A stretch of DNA of 64,000 nucleotides from NCBI RefSeq assembly GCF_013372145.1, contig NZ_CP053827.1, forward strand, positions 868,001 through 932,000, written 5' to 3'. Shown here piece after piece: positions 1 to 8,158 of this stretch. Below the pieces are notes generated by a model, which made no database searches, had not been told where the DNA came from, and saw only the letters and a list, made by a program, of their open reading frames with translations. Origin of the DNA: Campylobacter hyointestinalis subsp. hyointestinalis. GTDB taxonomy: Bacteria; Campylobacterota; Campylobacteria; Campylobacterales; Campylobacteraceae. Numbering within the stretch: position 1 is the first letter of the stretch; each line of letters begins with the position of its first letter. A program made the translations under genes and the position numbers.

Positions 1-285
1 ATCCACAGCTAGAGCCATAGAAAAACTCTCGCAGCTTTGCCATAAAGTAGGGTGTAGAGCTAGAAGATGATTGATTTTATTTGCTTGTAAACGACCTATA
101 AAATGCCAGTTTAAATTTAGATTATGCAATACATCTTTTTTACGCTTTAGCTCTTGAACTCTGTTTTCCCCAAAGTCCATTTGACCTTGAGAGTATAGCT
201 CCAAAACCTCGTTTTCGGTAACGTTTTTTGAAACAGCGATAAGTTTTGTACTTCCTATTTTGTTTAAAATTTCATCTAATCTCAT
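1..285 (-). CDS. YggS/PLPBP family pyridoxal-phosphate homeostasis protein (partial)
   Basis: Only the first 95 codons are in the window; the rest lies beyond the left edge. The start ATG (285-283) overlaps the rseP stop as ATGA, so the two are translationally coupled. The family binds PLP on a lysine and buffers PLP supply in the cytoplasm. The expected lysine is in AVSKNV (K20), followed by the family motif FGENRVQEL and then WHFIGRLQANK. Usual family length is about 210-230 residues, so a little under half is visible. Family assignment is secure. No catalytic activity is expected. Confidence 0.9.
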   Translation of the reverse strand, partial: MRLDEILNKIGSTKLIAVSKNVTENEVLELYSQGQMDFGENRVQELKRKKDVLHNLNLNWHFIGRLQANKINHLLALHPTLWQSCESFSMALAVD

Positions 286-1400
286 TCATAAACTCCTGCA
301 AGTCTTAATATATCATTTAATATAGTAAACGCCATCAACGCGAATAAAAACGCCATAGAACCGTAGCTTAACGCCGTAAAAACCTTTTCATTTACCGGTC
401 TTTTAAACACCATCTCATAAAGGTTAAAAACTATATGTCCGCCATCAAGTACTGGAAGCGGAAGCAGATTTAAAACGCCTAAATTTACAGATATCAACGC
501 CACTATCAAAAATAACACCGAAATGCTTATAGTTGAAGCTTTTGTCGTGATATCAGCCATAGCGACTATGCCGCCCATCTCTTTGATAGGAACTACGCCA
601 GTTATCAGCTTTTCAAGCCCTTTATAAATGAGCTTTGAGCTTTCTAAAGTTTCATTAAATGCGTAAGAAATACTGCTTAAACCAGAGTTATACACTTTTG
701 TTATCTCGCCGCTTGGGCTTATGCCTATGAGTGGAGTTTGAATTTTTTCTCTAAACATACTCATACTTTCGCCGATTTTAGGCGTTAAATTTATAGATAA
801 ACGCTCACCATTTCTATCGATGACTATATTTATCGGTTCAAGTTTAACTTGCTTTTTGATGTCATCCCATTGCTTTATAGATACGCCATTTATGCTTATT
901 ATCTTATCATCTTTTAAAATTCCTGCGCTCTTAGCAGCAGAGTCTTGCTGGATAGCTCCTACGACAGGAGCTAACTTATCTACGCCGATAAATCCTAATG
1001 CGATATATAAGAAAAATGCTAACAAAAGATTAAAAAACGGACCTGCAAAAAGTATGGCTATACGTTTTATAGGGCTTAAAACATTGTAGCTATCGCTATC
1101 ATAATTTTTTAGCTTTGGGTCTAAATCGTCCTGTCCTTTAAGCTGTACATAGCCACCAAGCGGAATAGCGCTTAAACAATAATCAGTACCCCCGACTCTT
1201 TTTGTGTAGATTTTCTCACCAAATCCAATGCTAAAAGTATTGACTTTAACGCCAAAAAATCTAGCAACTAAAAAATGACCGAGTTCGTGGAAAAATATAA
1301 GAAAAGATATGGCTAAAATAGTCACTCCAAAATGCACACCCCAATACCAAAAACTAGCTATCAATAGGGCCAAGACTAAAAATATACTCTTCAAATTCAT
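282..1400 (-). CDS. rseP: RseP-type site-2 intramembrane zinc metalloprotease
   Basis: 372-residue inner-membrane M50 protease that cuts transmembrane segments, such as anti-sigma factors or signal-peptide remnants. The zinc motif HELGH is at residues 38-42 inside the first hydrophobic region, a PDZ domain spans about 135-210, and the second active-site motif LDGGH is at about 318-322, followed by the last membrane helices. Length is a little shorter than E. coli RseP (450), which has two PDZ domains; one is evident here. The ATG has AAGG directly against it (no spacing), so a TTG two codons downstream may be the true start. The gene is coupled to yggS and has its own divergent promoter. Confidence 0.93.
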   Translation of the reverse strand: MNLKSIFLVLALLIASFWYWGVHFGVTILAISFLIFFHELGHFLVARFFGVKVNTFSIGFGEKIYTKRVGGTDYCLSAIPLGGYVQLKGQDDLDPKLKNYDSDSYNVLSPIKRIAILFAGPFFNLLLAFFLYIALGFIGVDKLAPVVGAIQQDSAAKSAGILKDDKIISINGVSIKQWDDIKKQVKLEPINIVIDRNGERLSINLTPKIGESMSMFREKIQTPLIGISPSGEITKVYNSGLSSISYAFNETLESSKLIYKGLEKLITGVVPIKEMGGIVAMADITTKASTISISVLFLIVALISVNLGVLNLLPLPVLDGGHIVFNLYEMVFKRPVNEKVFTALSYGSMAFLFALMAFTILNDILRLAGVYE

Positions 1401-1414
1401 CCTTTTTTATTTTT

Positions 1415-1420
1415 AGTATA
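1415..1420 (-). promoter_or_regulatory. Candidate rseP promoter -10
   Basis: On the minus strand the hexamer is TATACT preceded by TGT, an extended -10 (TGnTATACT). It lies 15 bases upstream of the annotated ATG and so predicts an extremely short leader. That would fit use of the downstream TTG start. No -35 is evident, as is usual in Campylobacter. Confidence 0.5.
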
Positions 1421-1485
1421 ACATAAAATTGTAAAGAAGCTTTCAAGAGATATATTGTTTTATCTGAATTTATGCAATTAAATTG

Positions 1486-1491
1486 TAAAAT
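1486..1491 (+). promoter_or_regulatory. Candidate rpe promoter -10
   Basis: TAAAAT preceded by TTG, about 20 bases before the rpe ATG, with AAAGG as ribosome site between them. It is divergent from the rseP promoter in the same 111-bp gap. Confidence 0.4.
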
Positions 1492-1511
1492 TACGGCTTG
1501 AAAGGTAAAAA

Positions 1512-2153
1512 ATGTATGTAGCACCAAGTATATTATCGGCAGATTTTGGAAGGCTAGATGACGAAGTAAAGGCTATCTGCGAGGCAGGAGCAGACTTAGT
1601 TCATGTAGATGTGATGGATGGGCATTTTGTGCCGAATTTAACCATAGGACCACTTGTAGTAAATGCAGTCGCAAAATCGTCCACAAAGCCTTTGGATATT
1701 CATTTAATGGTAGAAAACGTACCGTTTTTCGTAGATCTATTTTTGCCGCTTAAACCTAAATTTATAAGCTTCCATATAGAAGAAGAAAAACATCCTTTAA
1801 GACTCTGTGATCACATAAGAAAAAATGGCGTAAATCCTGCTATAGTGTTAAATCCACACACCCCTGTTTCTAGCTTAGAATACATAATAAACGATGTGGA
1901 TATGGTGCTTTTAATGAGTGTAAATCCCGGCTTTGGCGGACAAAAGTTTATCCCATCAGTCTTAGATAAAGCAAAACAACTAAGAGAACTCATAGAATCC
2001 AAAAACGCAGCTTGTCTTATAGAAGTCGATGGAGGCGTAAATGGACTAAACGTTAGCGAACTTGATGAAGCGGGCGTAGATATAGTAGTAGCTGGAAATT
2101 TCGTATTTAGCTCAAGTGATTACGCAGAAGCTATCAAAGCGTTAAAATTATAA
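1512..2153 (+). CDS. rpe: Ribulose-phosphate 3-epimerase
   Basis: 213-residue cytoplasmic TIM-barrel enzyme interconverting ribulose-5-phosphate and xylulose-5-phosphate in the pentose phosphate pathway. Family motifs: start APSILSADF, metal and catalytic segments VHVDVMDGHFVPN and DIHLMV, phosphate-binding loop MSVNPGFGGQKF and EVDGGVN near the end. Length is standard. The ATG has AAAGG ten bases upstream. It heads an rpe-dnaQ pair that is also adjacent in C. jejuni. Confidence 0.97.
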   Translation: MYVAPSILSADFGRLDDEVKAICEAGADLVHVDVMDGHFVPNLTIGPLVVNAVAKSSTKPLDIHLMVENVPFFVDLFLPLKPKFISFHIEEEKHPLRLCDHIRKNGVNPAIVLNPHTPVSSLEYIINDVDMVLLMSVNPGFGGQKFIPSVLDKAKQLRELIESKNAACLIEVDGGVNGLNVSELDEAGVDIVVAGNFVFSSSDYAEAIKALKL

Positions 2154-2165
2154 AAAGTTATAAAT

Positions 2166-2951
2166 TTGGAACAAAAGCTAGAAAACTTTATAAATTTACT
2201 CGGCAAAAGTAGCTTAAATCATTATGATTTTTTACAAAAAGCCAACGATATAGATAGTATCAAAGAGCTCATTAATATAAAAAACTTTGATGATTGGCAT
2301 ATTTTGGGATTAGATCTTATAAGAACTGAAACCAAAAAAGTTACCCTAAAAACTAGATATACAGACTTTAAGGATCAAGTTTTTTGTGTAGTTGATATAG
2401 AAACAAATGGTGGTATCAAAGCAGGTCAGATCATCGAAATAGGGGCGCTAAAACTACTTGATGGTAAAGAAATAGACCGTTTTGAGAGCTTTATTTATGC
2501 TCCTGATATTCCAGAAAATATCAGTGAGCTTACAGGGATTTATCCTACAGATCTTATAGGCGCGCCCAGTCTTGCGAGCGTACTTGAAAAGTTCAAGCTG
2601 TTTTTAGGAGATAGTGTATTTGTAGCACATAATGTTAAATTTGACTATGATTTTATAAGCGTTAGCCTAGAAAAACAGGGCTTTGGTATGCTTTTAAATA
2701 GACGAATTTGCACTATAGATCTAGCTCGCAGAACCATACCTTCGCAAAAATACGGACTTGGTACTTTAAAAGAACTTTTAGGCATAAACAATGCTCATCA
2801 TAGGGCTTTAAATGACGCTATAGCTGCGTCTGAGATCTTTAAAGAGTGTATAAAAAGAGTGCCTTGGAGTGTTCAAAGTGTTGAGGATCTTATAGTTTTT
2901 AGTAAAACTGCAAAAAGCCTAAAACTACCAAATATGATAATAAATCAGTAA
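2166..2951 (+). CDS. dnaQ: DnaQ-like 3'-5' exonuclease (DNA polymerase III epsilon type)
   Basis: 261-residue DEDDh exonuclease, probably the replicative proofreading subunit or a relative. ExoI motif VVDIETNGG has D77 and E79, ExoII is HNVKFDYDF near residue 160, ExoIII is HHRALNDA near residue 220. About 70 residues precede the nuclease fold and have no motif I recognise. The only plausible start is TTG at 2166, 12 bases after the rpe stop; the ribosome site is poor and no ATG occurs in frame until deep in the domain. It is in an operon with rpe. Confidence 0.85.
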   Translation: MEQKLENFINLLGKSSLNHYDFLQKANDIDSIKELINIKNFDDWHILGLDLIRTETKKVTLKTRYTDFKDQVFCVVDIETNGGIKAGQIIEIGALKLLDGKEIDRFESFIYAPDIPENISELTGIYPTDLIGAPSLASVLEKFKLFLGDSVFVAHNVKFDYDFISVSLEKQGFGMLLNRRICTIDLARRTIPSQKYGLGTLKELLGINNAHHRALNDAIAASEIFKECIKRVPWSVQSVEDLIVFSKTAKSLKLPNMIINQ

Positions 2952-2953
2952 AT

Positions 2954-4786
2954 TTAGTTGAAATTTACCGGATCTATATCCACATTTGCAAAGTACTGCC
3001 TAGCTATCTCACCGGCTTTTAAGAGCGGTATATGCGAGCAAGAGCGTAGCATTATCTCGCGTCTGTACTTAGATGATATCTGCTCGATGAGAGCTTTTCC
3101 GTGTCCTATTATTTCCAAATTTTCTATGTTTTTTATTGAATTTAGTATATTTTCTTCAATGTGTACTGCGTTTACTTCATTTTTGTCTTGTATTATTATC
3201 CTAAGCAAACGACTAAATGGCGGATAGAGCGGATTTCTGTACTCTAACTCGTCTTGTATAAATTTATCGTAATTCTCTATATACTCACTAAAAAATTCAC
3301 TTTGCAAGCTTTGCAAAACGACTCTAGCATGACCAGCTCTACCAGCTCTACCAGCTACTTGCATAGCTAGAGCCAGAGTTTTTTCTCTAGCCCTAAAATC
3401 GCAGTATTCTAAATGCTCATCAAGTCCCATTATAACGGCTAATTCTACGTTATGATAGTCGTGTCCTTTGCTTAGCATTTGTGTACCGACTAATATATCT
3501 ATTTTTCCATCGTTAAATTTTTTAAGCAGGTTTATTAATTTTGAATGCGTAGTTATCTCGTCTTTGTCAAATTTGGCGATAGTAGCGCTAGGAAATATCT
3601 TTTCTAACTCACTTACTAACTCGCTAGTACCCATTTTTTTTGCTTCGAGCATTTCATTCCCGCAGTTTGGGCAAGTTTTTGGTAAAGGCAATGCAAAGCC
3701 ACAGTAGTGACATTTCAAAGCATTTGCTTTTTTATGCATACTCATAGAAACACTGCAATATGGACATTTTATAGTAGAAAAACACTCTTTGCATACTATA
3801 AATTTAAAGTTTGCACGAGTAGGCAAAAACACGACTGCTTGCTTTTTTAGCTCCAAAGTACGCCTTAACTCATTTATGATAGTATTAGAAATACAAGTTT
3901 GATTGGCGTCGTAAATAAACTCCTTTTTCGATGAGAAAAATGTGCCTTTGAGACGAAAATATGGAAATTTATATACGCTCGTGATACTTGGAGTAGCGCT
4001 TCCTAAAATGACTTTTATGCCGTTTTCTTTTCCTAGATAAACACTAAGATCTCTAGCATTATAGTATGGTTTTGAGCCGTTTTTATAGCTATCGTCATGC
4101 TCTTCATCTACGATGATAAGACCTAAATTCCAAAATGGTAAAAACAGAGCCGACCTTGCTCCTGCGATGAGTTTTATCTCGCCATTAAAAAATCGCTCGA
4201 GTAAAATTTGCTTGTTTTTAGGCGAAATTTTAGAGTGCCAAACTCCAACCGATCCTCCAAAGTAATCCTCTAAACGTTTTTGCATTTGAGGTGTGAGCGA
4301 GATCTCAGGCATCAAAAGTAAAGCTTGTTTTCCACTATTTAAAACCTCTTTAATGCTTGTTATATAGACTTCACTTTTTCCACTTCCGGTGTCTCCAAAA
4401 AGCAATGATATATCGTTTGCATTGATGAAATTCAAAGCATCTTTTTGAGCATTGCTTAAATTTGGAGCTTTTATGAAAGATATATCTTTGTTTTTATACT
4501 CGCTAATAGGCTCAAACAGAGCCAAGCTCACGCCTATCTCGCAGAGATAATAATGCGATATGAACTTTGCTAAGCTTATTTGCATATCTGTGAGTTTTGT
4601 TTTTAAAATTTGAATTACATCTAGAGTTTTAAACTCAGGTTTACAAACGTTTTGCAAAACAAAACCGTTTTGGATACGATTTTTAACTCGGACTTTGACT
4701 TCGGTAAAAGGAGCGATGAACTCATCACTTTGATATGTCAGCGGCTTTAAATCCAAACCGCTTATAGCGATTTCATAATAGTTCAT
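2954..4786 (-). CDS. priA: Primosomal protein N' (PriA helicase)
   Basis: 610-residue superfamily 2 DNA helicase that reloads replication machinery at stalled forks. Walker A is GDTGSGKSEVY near residue 133, the DEAH-type box is DEEHD, motif III is LGSATPS. The zinc-binding insert has paired cysteines (CKECF, CPYC, CHYC, CPNC) around residues 330-375, and motif VI has QVAGRAGRAG. It is shorter than E. coli PriA (732), as is usual in epsilonproteobacteria. It lies 5 bases after the preceding pseudopilin gene and ends the leftward operon. Confidence 0.97.
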   Translation of the reverse strand: MNYYEIAISGLDLKPLTYQSDEFIAPFTEVKVRVKNRIQNGFVLQNVCKPEFKTLDVIQILKTKLTDMQISLAKFISHYYLCEIGVSLALFEPISEYKNKDISFIKAPNLSNAQKDALNFINANDISLLFGDTGSGKSEVYITSIKEVLNSGKQALLLMPEISLTPQMQKRLEDYFGGSVGVWHSKISPKNKQILLERFFNGEIKLIAGARSALFLPFWNLGLIIVDEEHDDSYKNGSKPYYNARDLSVYLGKENGIKVILGSATPSITSVYKFPYFRLKGTFFSSKKEFIYDANQTCISNTIINELRRTLELKKQAVVFLPTRANFKFIVCKECFSTIKCPYCSVSMSMHKKANALKCHYCGFALPLPKTCPNCGNEMLEAKKMGTSELVSELEKIFPSATIAKFDKDEITTHSKLINLLKKFNDGKIDILVGTQMLSKGHDYHNVELAVIMGLDEHLEYCDFRAREKTLALAMQVAGRAGRAGHARVVLQSLQSEFFSEYIENYDKFIQDELEYRNPLYPPFSRLLRIIIQDKNEVNAVHIEENILNSIKNIENLEIIGHGKALIEQISSKYRREIMLRSCSHIPLLKAGEIARQYFANVDIDPVNFN

Positions 4787-4791
4787 TTGAG

Positions 4792-5205
4792 TTATTTGTC
4801 TAAAAATTTACACAAATCATCGTTAATGTCGCATTCAAATTTTCCATTATTTTTGTCATAAGTAAAAGTAACACTTTTACTTGGCGTAGAAAAAGTGTAT
4901 TTGTCGCCACTTTTGCTCCAGCCGTATTTTTGATCTGTTTTTGCTTTTATGGGACTATCTAATACTGCTGAAAACAGACCTTCTTTACCTTCTTCTTCTA
5001 AATTCGGATATTCTTGGCTTCCGCTGAGTTTTTTTTCATTTGCATAAAGCTGAATTTTAGTTCTGATAGTCGCGACTTGCGTTTTAGCTTTTACTATCTC
5101 TGCATCATCGCTGTTTCCAACTAGTTTTGGTACTGCAAGACTAGCTAAAACTCCTAGTATCACTATAACAAAAACTAACTCTATAAGTGTAAAAGCTTTT
5201 TTCAT
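4792..5205 (-). CDS. Type IV prepilin-like (pseudopilin) protein 1
   Basis: 137 residues. It begins MKKAFTLIELVFVI, a classic class A prepilin signal: prepilin peptidase would cut before F5, leaving Glu at mature position 5 and a long hydrophobic N-terminal helix. The C-terminal part carries two cysteines (ECDINDDLC) that could form a terminal disulfide loop. It is the third of three tandem paralogues and is most like the one at 5848-6249. Ribosome site AAAGG with good spacing. In Campylobacter such genes belong to the transformation or type II secretion-like apparatus; the exact role is unknown. Confidence 0.85.
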   Translation of the reverse strand: MKKAFTLIELVFVIVILGVLASLAVPKLVGNSDDAEIVKAKTQVATIRTKIQLYANEKKLSGSQEYPNLEEEGKEGLFSAVLDSPIKAKTDQKYGWSKSGDKYTFSTPSKSVTFTYDKNNGKFECDINDDLCKFLDK

Positions 5206-5232
5206 ATTTTTACCTTTTTTTGATTTATAAAT

Positions 5233-5835
5233 TTAAGATTTATTATAAGATATCTCGCCTATTTTAGAACATTTTTCAACTGTATCAGTACATAAAAAAG
5301 TACCATAAAGAGTATTTTTATTGCCTTTATCGTCTTTATCATTATAGCTAAAAGAACAAACTTGCGGATTAGAGCTACCTTTTTCTGTAGATTTTGAGCA
5401 GCAATCAAAACGTATACGTTCGCTTTTATCTGTTGTTCCAGGAAGTGTTAGAAAATACCTACCGGCAAAAGTGAGAGTAGCTCCACTCGTAGAATTGTTT
5501 CTTCTGCTCCAACCTATTAATTTTGTCAAATCTTCTTTTACATTAAATTTAGCCTTGGTGGCAATTATTGGTTGCGATAAGATATTGTTAAATAATTCAT
5601 CGCTTTCATCTTTATCTTTTTCTAAATATAACGGATATATGTCGCTTTCTCCGGCTAAAATTTGTTTATTTACGTACGAGGTTATGCCTGCTCGTATCTG
5701 GGCTATTTTGGCTTTTGCTTTTTTTATTTCTACTTCATTTTTATTTGTAGCGAATTTAGGTATAGCTATACTTGCAAGTACACCTAACATCGCGATAACA
5801 AAAACAAGCTCAAGAAGCGTAAATGCTTTTTTCAA
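5233..5835 (-). CDS. Type IV prepilin-like (pseudopilin) protein 2, cysteine-rich
   Basis: 200 residues with the same cleavage signal (MKKAFTLLELVFVIAM) and N-terminal helix as its neighbours, but a longer globular region with several cysteines in the last 60 residues (FDCCSKS, QVCSF, FLCTDTVEKC). The extra length suggests a major-subunit-like or tip-like pseudopilin rather than a simple duplicate. It sits between the other two paralogues, 27 and 12 bases away. Function is inferred from the N-terminal signal only. Confidence 0.83.
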   Translation of the reverse strand: MKKAFTLLELVFVIAMLGVLASIAIPKFATNKNEVEIKKAKAKIAQIRAGITSYVNKQILAGESDIYPLYLEKDKDESDELFNNILSQPIIATKAKFNVKEDLTKLIGWSRRNNSTSGATLTFAGRYFLTLPGTTDKSERIRFDCCSKSTEKGSSNPQVCSFSYNDKDDKGNKNTLYGTFLCTDTVEKCSKIGEISYNKS

Positions 5836-5847
5836 AGTTGCTTTTCC

Positions 5848-6249
5848 TTATTCAAATTTACCACCAAATAGCTCTTTGCAACCGCTTTCACATGTAAATT
5901 TACCGTTTGAGCTGTTATATTTAAAAGTAGCATTTTTGCCGCTTAAATTTATAGTGTAAGTATCGTTTGTAGTTTTGCTCCACTCTTTAAGAGCAGCGCC
6001 GGACAAAACTTTTGAAAAAAGCTGAGTGTCACCATCTTCTAAACTACTTGGATATGAGTCTTTTTCGTTCAGTTTATTACTGTCATTGTAGTTTTTTATG
6101 CCGGTTCTTATAGCCGATATCTGCTCTATGCTTTTAGCAATTAGAGCATCATCTTTACCAGTAATGAGCTTTGGGACTGCAAGACTAGCTAAAACTCCTA
6201 GTATGATTATCACGAAGACTAACTCTATCATAGTAAATGCTTTTTTCAA
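5848..6249 (-). CDS. Type IV prepilin-like (pseudopilin) protein 3
   Basis: 133 residues beginning MKKAFTMIELVFVIIILG, with Glu five residues after the predicted cleavage site. Shares with paralogue 1 the segment LGVLASLAVPKL, a mid-domain IRT(K/G)I stretch and a two-cysteine C terminus (TCESGC). It is the first of the three pseudopilins to be transcribed and follows the ZapA-like gene by 9 bases, so it is probably co-transcribed with it. Confidence 0.85.
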   Translation of the reverse strand: MKKAFTMIELVFVIIILGVLASLAVPKLITGKDDALIAKSIEQISAIRTGIKNYNDSNKLNEKDSYPSSLEDGDTQLFSKVLSGAALKEWSKTTNDTYTINLSGKNATFKYNSSNGKFTCESGCKELFGGKFE

Positions 6250-6258
6250 AATTTGACC

Positions 6259-6483
6259 TTATTTTAATGTTTTGTCTAAACTACCTAAAATTTGATCCAT
6301 TTGAGAGCCTTGAGTGTAGCTTTCGTGGCATTTTTGGATAAATGCCGTTAGTAGATCTTTTACGCCAAATTGATATTTGTTTTGCAAAAGCTTTTCTATA
6401 TCTTTAGAAAAAGCATCTGCAAAATCATCTTCTAGGCGGATAGTATAGTCTTTAGAGGCGATTGTTAGGACGATTTGTTTCAT
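6259..6483 (-). CDS. Small ZapA-like protein
   Basis: 74 residues. The first 30 resemble the ZapA globular domain (beta strand QIVLTIASKDYTIRL followed by a helix), but the coiled-coil tail of classical ZapA is short or absent. It overlaps the preceding coiled-coil gene by 4 bases (ATGA). The order coiled coil then ZapA-like matches the TIGR02449-zapA pair of gammaproteobacteria, which supports a FtsZ-associated role. This is inference from short similarity; a plain hypothetical protein is the safe alternative. Confidence 0.5.
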   Translation of the reverse strand: MKQIVLTIASKDYTIRLEDDFADAFSKDIEKLLQNKYQFGVKDLLTAFIQKCHESYTQGSQMDQILGSLDKTLK

Positions 6484-6713
6484 CTGCCAAGAACTGCTTC
6501 TACTTGTTTAAGAAGATCATCACTAGCTAAATTTTGTGTTTTTAGCTCTTCTTCAAGACGCATGATTTGGTTTGTTTTAGCTTCGTTTTGAGCTTTTACG
6601 CTAACTAGCTCGTTTCTTAAGGCTTCAGCTGTTTCGCAAGCTTCTTCGTACTTTAGCATCAACTCTGTTACTTTTGAAGCTAGGGTATTTAAAACTTTTT
6701 CATTTTCAAACAT
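6480..6713 (-). CDS. Small coiled-coil protein (ZapB / TIGR02449-like)
   Basis: About 77 residues, almost entirely heptad-like helix (KVTELMLKYEEACETAEALR then AKTNQIMRLEEELK). Two in-frame ATGs lie two codons apart. The AAAGGA ribosome site abuts the first (6719) but is 6 bases from the second (6713), so I chose 6713. It is the first gene of the leftward operon and overlaps the ZapA-like gene. The role is inferred from context: cell-division accessory coiled coil. Confidence 0.55.
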   Translation of the reverse strand: MFENEKVLNTLASKVTELMLKYEEACETAEALRNELVSVKAQNEAKTNQIMRLEEELKTQNLASDDLLKQVEAVLGR

Positions 6714-6719
6714 AATCAT

Positions 6720-6947
6720 TCCTTTATTTTTTAAAAATATAATCTAATTTTAGCATACTTTTGTTCATAATTATCTGAAAATAGATATGTTTTTATAAAA
6801 CTATAAGCCACATATAATGCAAATTTTTTATATTAGATTAATGTGTTTGTAATTATAATTTCGTTTGTAATATATTCTTAATAGATATATTATATATTTT
6901 TTATTTATATTTTTATAAATAACCAACAAATCCAAAAGGAGAAAAAC
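6720..6947. other. Divergent intergenic region
   Basis: 228 bases of about 80 percent A+T between the leftward coiled-coil operon and the rightward chemoreceptor gene. Several TATA-like strings occur (for example around 6885-6895), but none stands out as a single clear promoter, and I see no sigma28-type motif. No coding capacity beyond very short ORFs. Confidence 0.5.
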
Positions 6948-8039
6948 GTGTTTGGCAGAAAACCAGAAGTCATAATCCCTAAAGAAGAAAAGCCCAATCC
7001 TGAAATAGACGAAGCTAAATTTGAAGCTTTAAGGCTGGAAAACGAGACTTTGAAAGCTCAAAACGAACTTTTGAAAGCTCAAATGGACATAGTTCATTTA
7101 ATGATCAAAGGTGAAAAATCAAATTTTTCTTCTATACAAAAGAATTTAGAAAGACTCTCAAGAGTAAAATCGATAGCTCAAAAATCAGATCAATGCTTAG
7201 ACGTGACAAAAGAATTAAGCGAGCTTACTAACGATCTTATAAAATCGATAGTATCTATAGCAGAAGCGACAAATAGATCAAAAGATGTAGCTTCAAATTT
7301 AAATAGAAGTGTAGAAGAGATAACAAACATTATAAATTTGATAAAAGATATATCAGATCAGACAAACTTACTTGCTCTAAATGCAGCTATCGAAGCGGCG
7401 CGTGCAGGAGAGGCTGGAAGAGGATTTGCCGTAGTGGCAGATGAAGTAAGAAAGCTTGCCGAAAAAACACAAAAGGCGACTGGGGAAGTTGAAGCAAATA
7501 TCAATATCCTAAAACAAAATGCCGTAGAAATGATAGAAGTAAATAATAACGTAGATGCGAGTGCGAGCTTGGCAAATGAAAGTATAAGTGGCTTTAAGCT
7601 AAACGTAGATCAAGTTTATGATATATCAGATATGATAGGATTTGAGTCTATGTGCGCTTACTACGAGATATTTATATCACTAGCAAAATGCGACCACGTA
7701 GTTTTCAAAATAAACGGCTATAACAACGCTATAACGTATCCAAATAGCCTTGGAGATCATAAAAACTGTCGCCTTGGAAAATGGTATTTGGCGGATGCAA
7801 AAGAGGTTCTTGGAGACGCGACAAACTACGCACTCATAGATGAACCTCACGCAAATGTCCACAAATACGTAAATGGCGGACTAGATATAATAAACGAAGA
7901 GGGCAACCTAAGATCTGCTATAGATATGTTTAACTATGCAGAAGAAAACTCTAATCGTCTATTTGAGATACTAGACAACTTAGTTAATGAGATCATAGAA
8001 AAGAAAAGCAAAAACTACAAAAGCGCACATTTGGATTAG
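6948..8039 (+). CDS. Cytoplasmic methyl-accepting chemotaxis protein with C-terminal CZB domain (TlpD-like)
   Basis: 363 residues with no membrane segment. Order: N-terminal coiled coil (about 20-60), short signalling hairpin with the conserved tip [20 protein letters not shown] near residue 145, then a chemoreceptor zinc-binding domain from about 230 ([21 protein letters not shown] supply the His/Cys ligands). Same architecture as Helicobacter TlpD, a soluble receptor for redox or oxidant signals. The start is GTG with an AAAAGGAG ribosome site; no upstream ATG fits. Followed by a strong hairpin. Confidence 0.9.
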   Translation: MFGRKPEVIIPKEEKPNPEIDEAKFEALRLENETLKAQNELLKAQMDIVHLMIKGEKSNFSSIQKNLERLSRVKSIAQKSDQCLDVTKELSELTNDLIKSIVSIAEATNRSKDVASNLNRSVEEITNIINLIKDISDQTNLLALNAAIEAARAGEAGRGFAVVADEVRKLAEKTQKATGEVEANINILKQNAVEMIEVNNNVDASASLANESISGFKLNVDQVYDISDMIGFESMCAYYEIFISLAKCDHVVFKINGYNNAITYPNSLGDHKNCRLGKWYLADAKEVLGDATNYALIDEPHANVHKYVNGGLDIINEEGNLRSAIDMFNYAEENSNRLFEILDNLVNEIIEKKSKNYKSAHLD

Positions 8040-8049
8040 CAAATTTAGA

Positions 8050-8082
8050 TTATGTTAGTAAGTTTTAAATTTACTAACATAA
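8050..8082 (+). terminator. Hairpin after the chemoreceptor gene
   Basis: Perfect 12-bp stem TTATGTTAGTAA / TTACTAACATAA with a 9-base loop, ten bases after the stop codon. No long T-tract follows, so it may protect the 3' end as much as terminate. Confidence 0.6.
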
Positions 8083-8126
8083 CTTACCGTTTATTTCTAC
8101 AATTTAAATTTAAATAATAACTTAGC

Positions 8127-8132
8127 TATAAT
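8127..8132 (+). promoter_or_regulatory. uvrB promoter -10
   Basis: Consensus TATAAT 27 bases upstream of the uvrB start, preceded by TTAGC and A/T-rich DNA. No LexA-type box is visible, consistent with the absence of a classical SOS system in Campylobacter. Confidence 0.6.
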
Positions 8133-8158
8133 TTCACAAAAAATAAAAAAGAGAATAT

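Noticed and set aside
4786-5206. Intact type II secretion or type IV pilus operon
   Set aside because: Only pseudopilin genes are present; no ATPase, platform protein, secretin or prepilin peptidase in the window.
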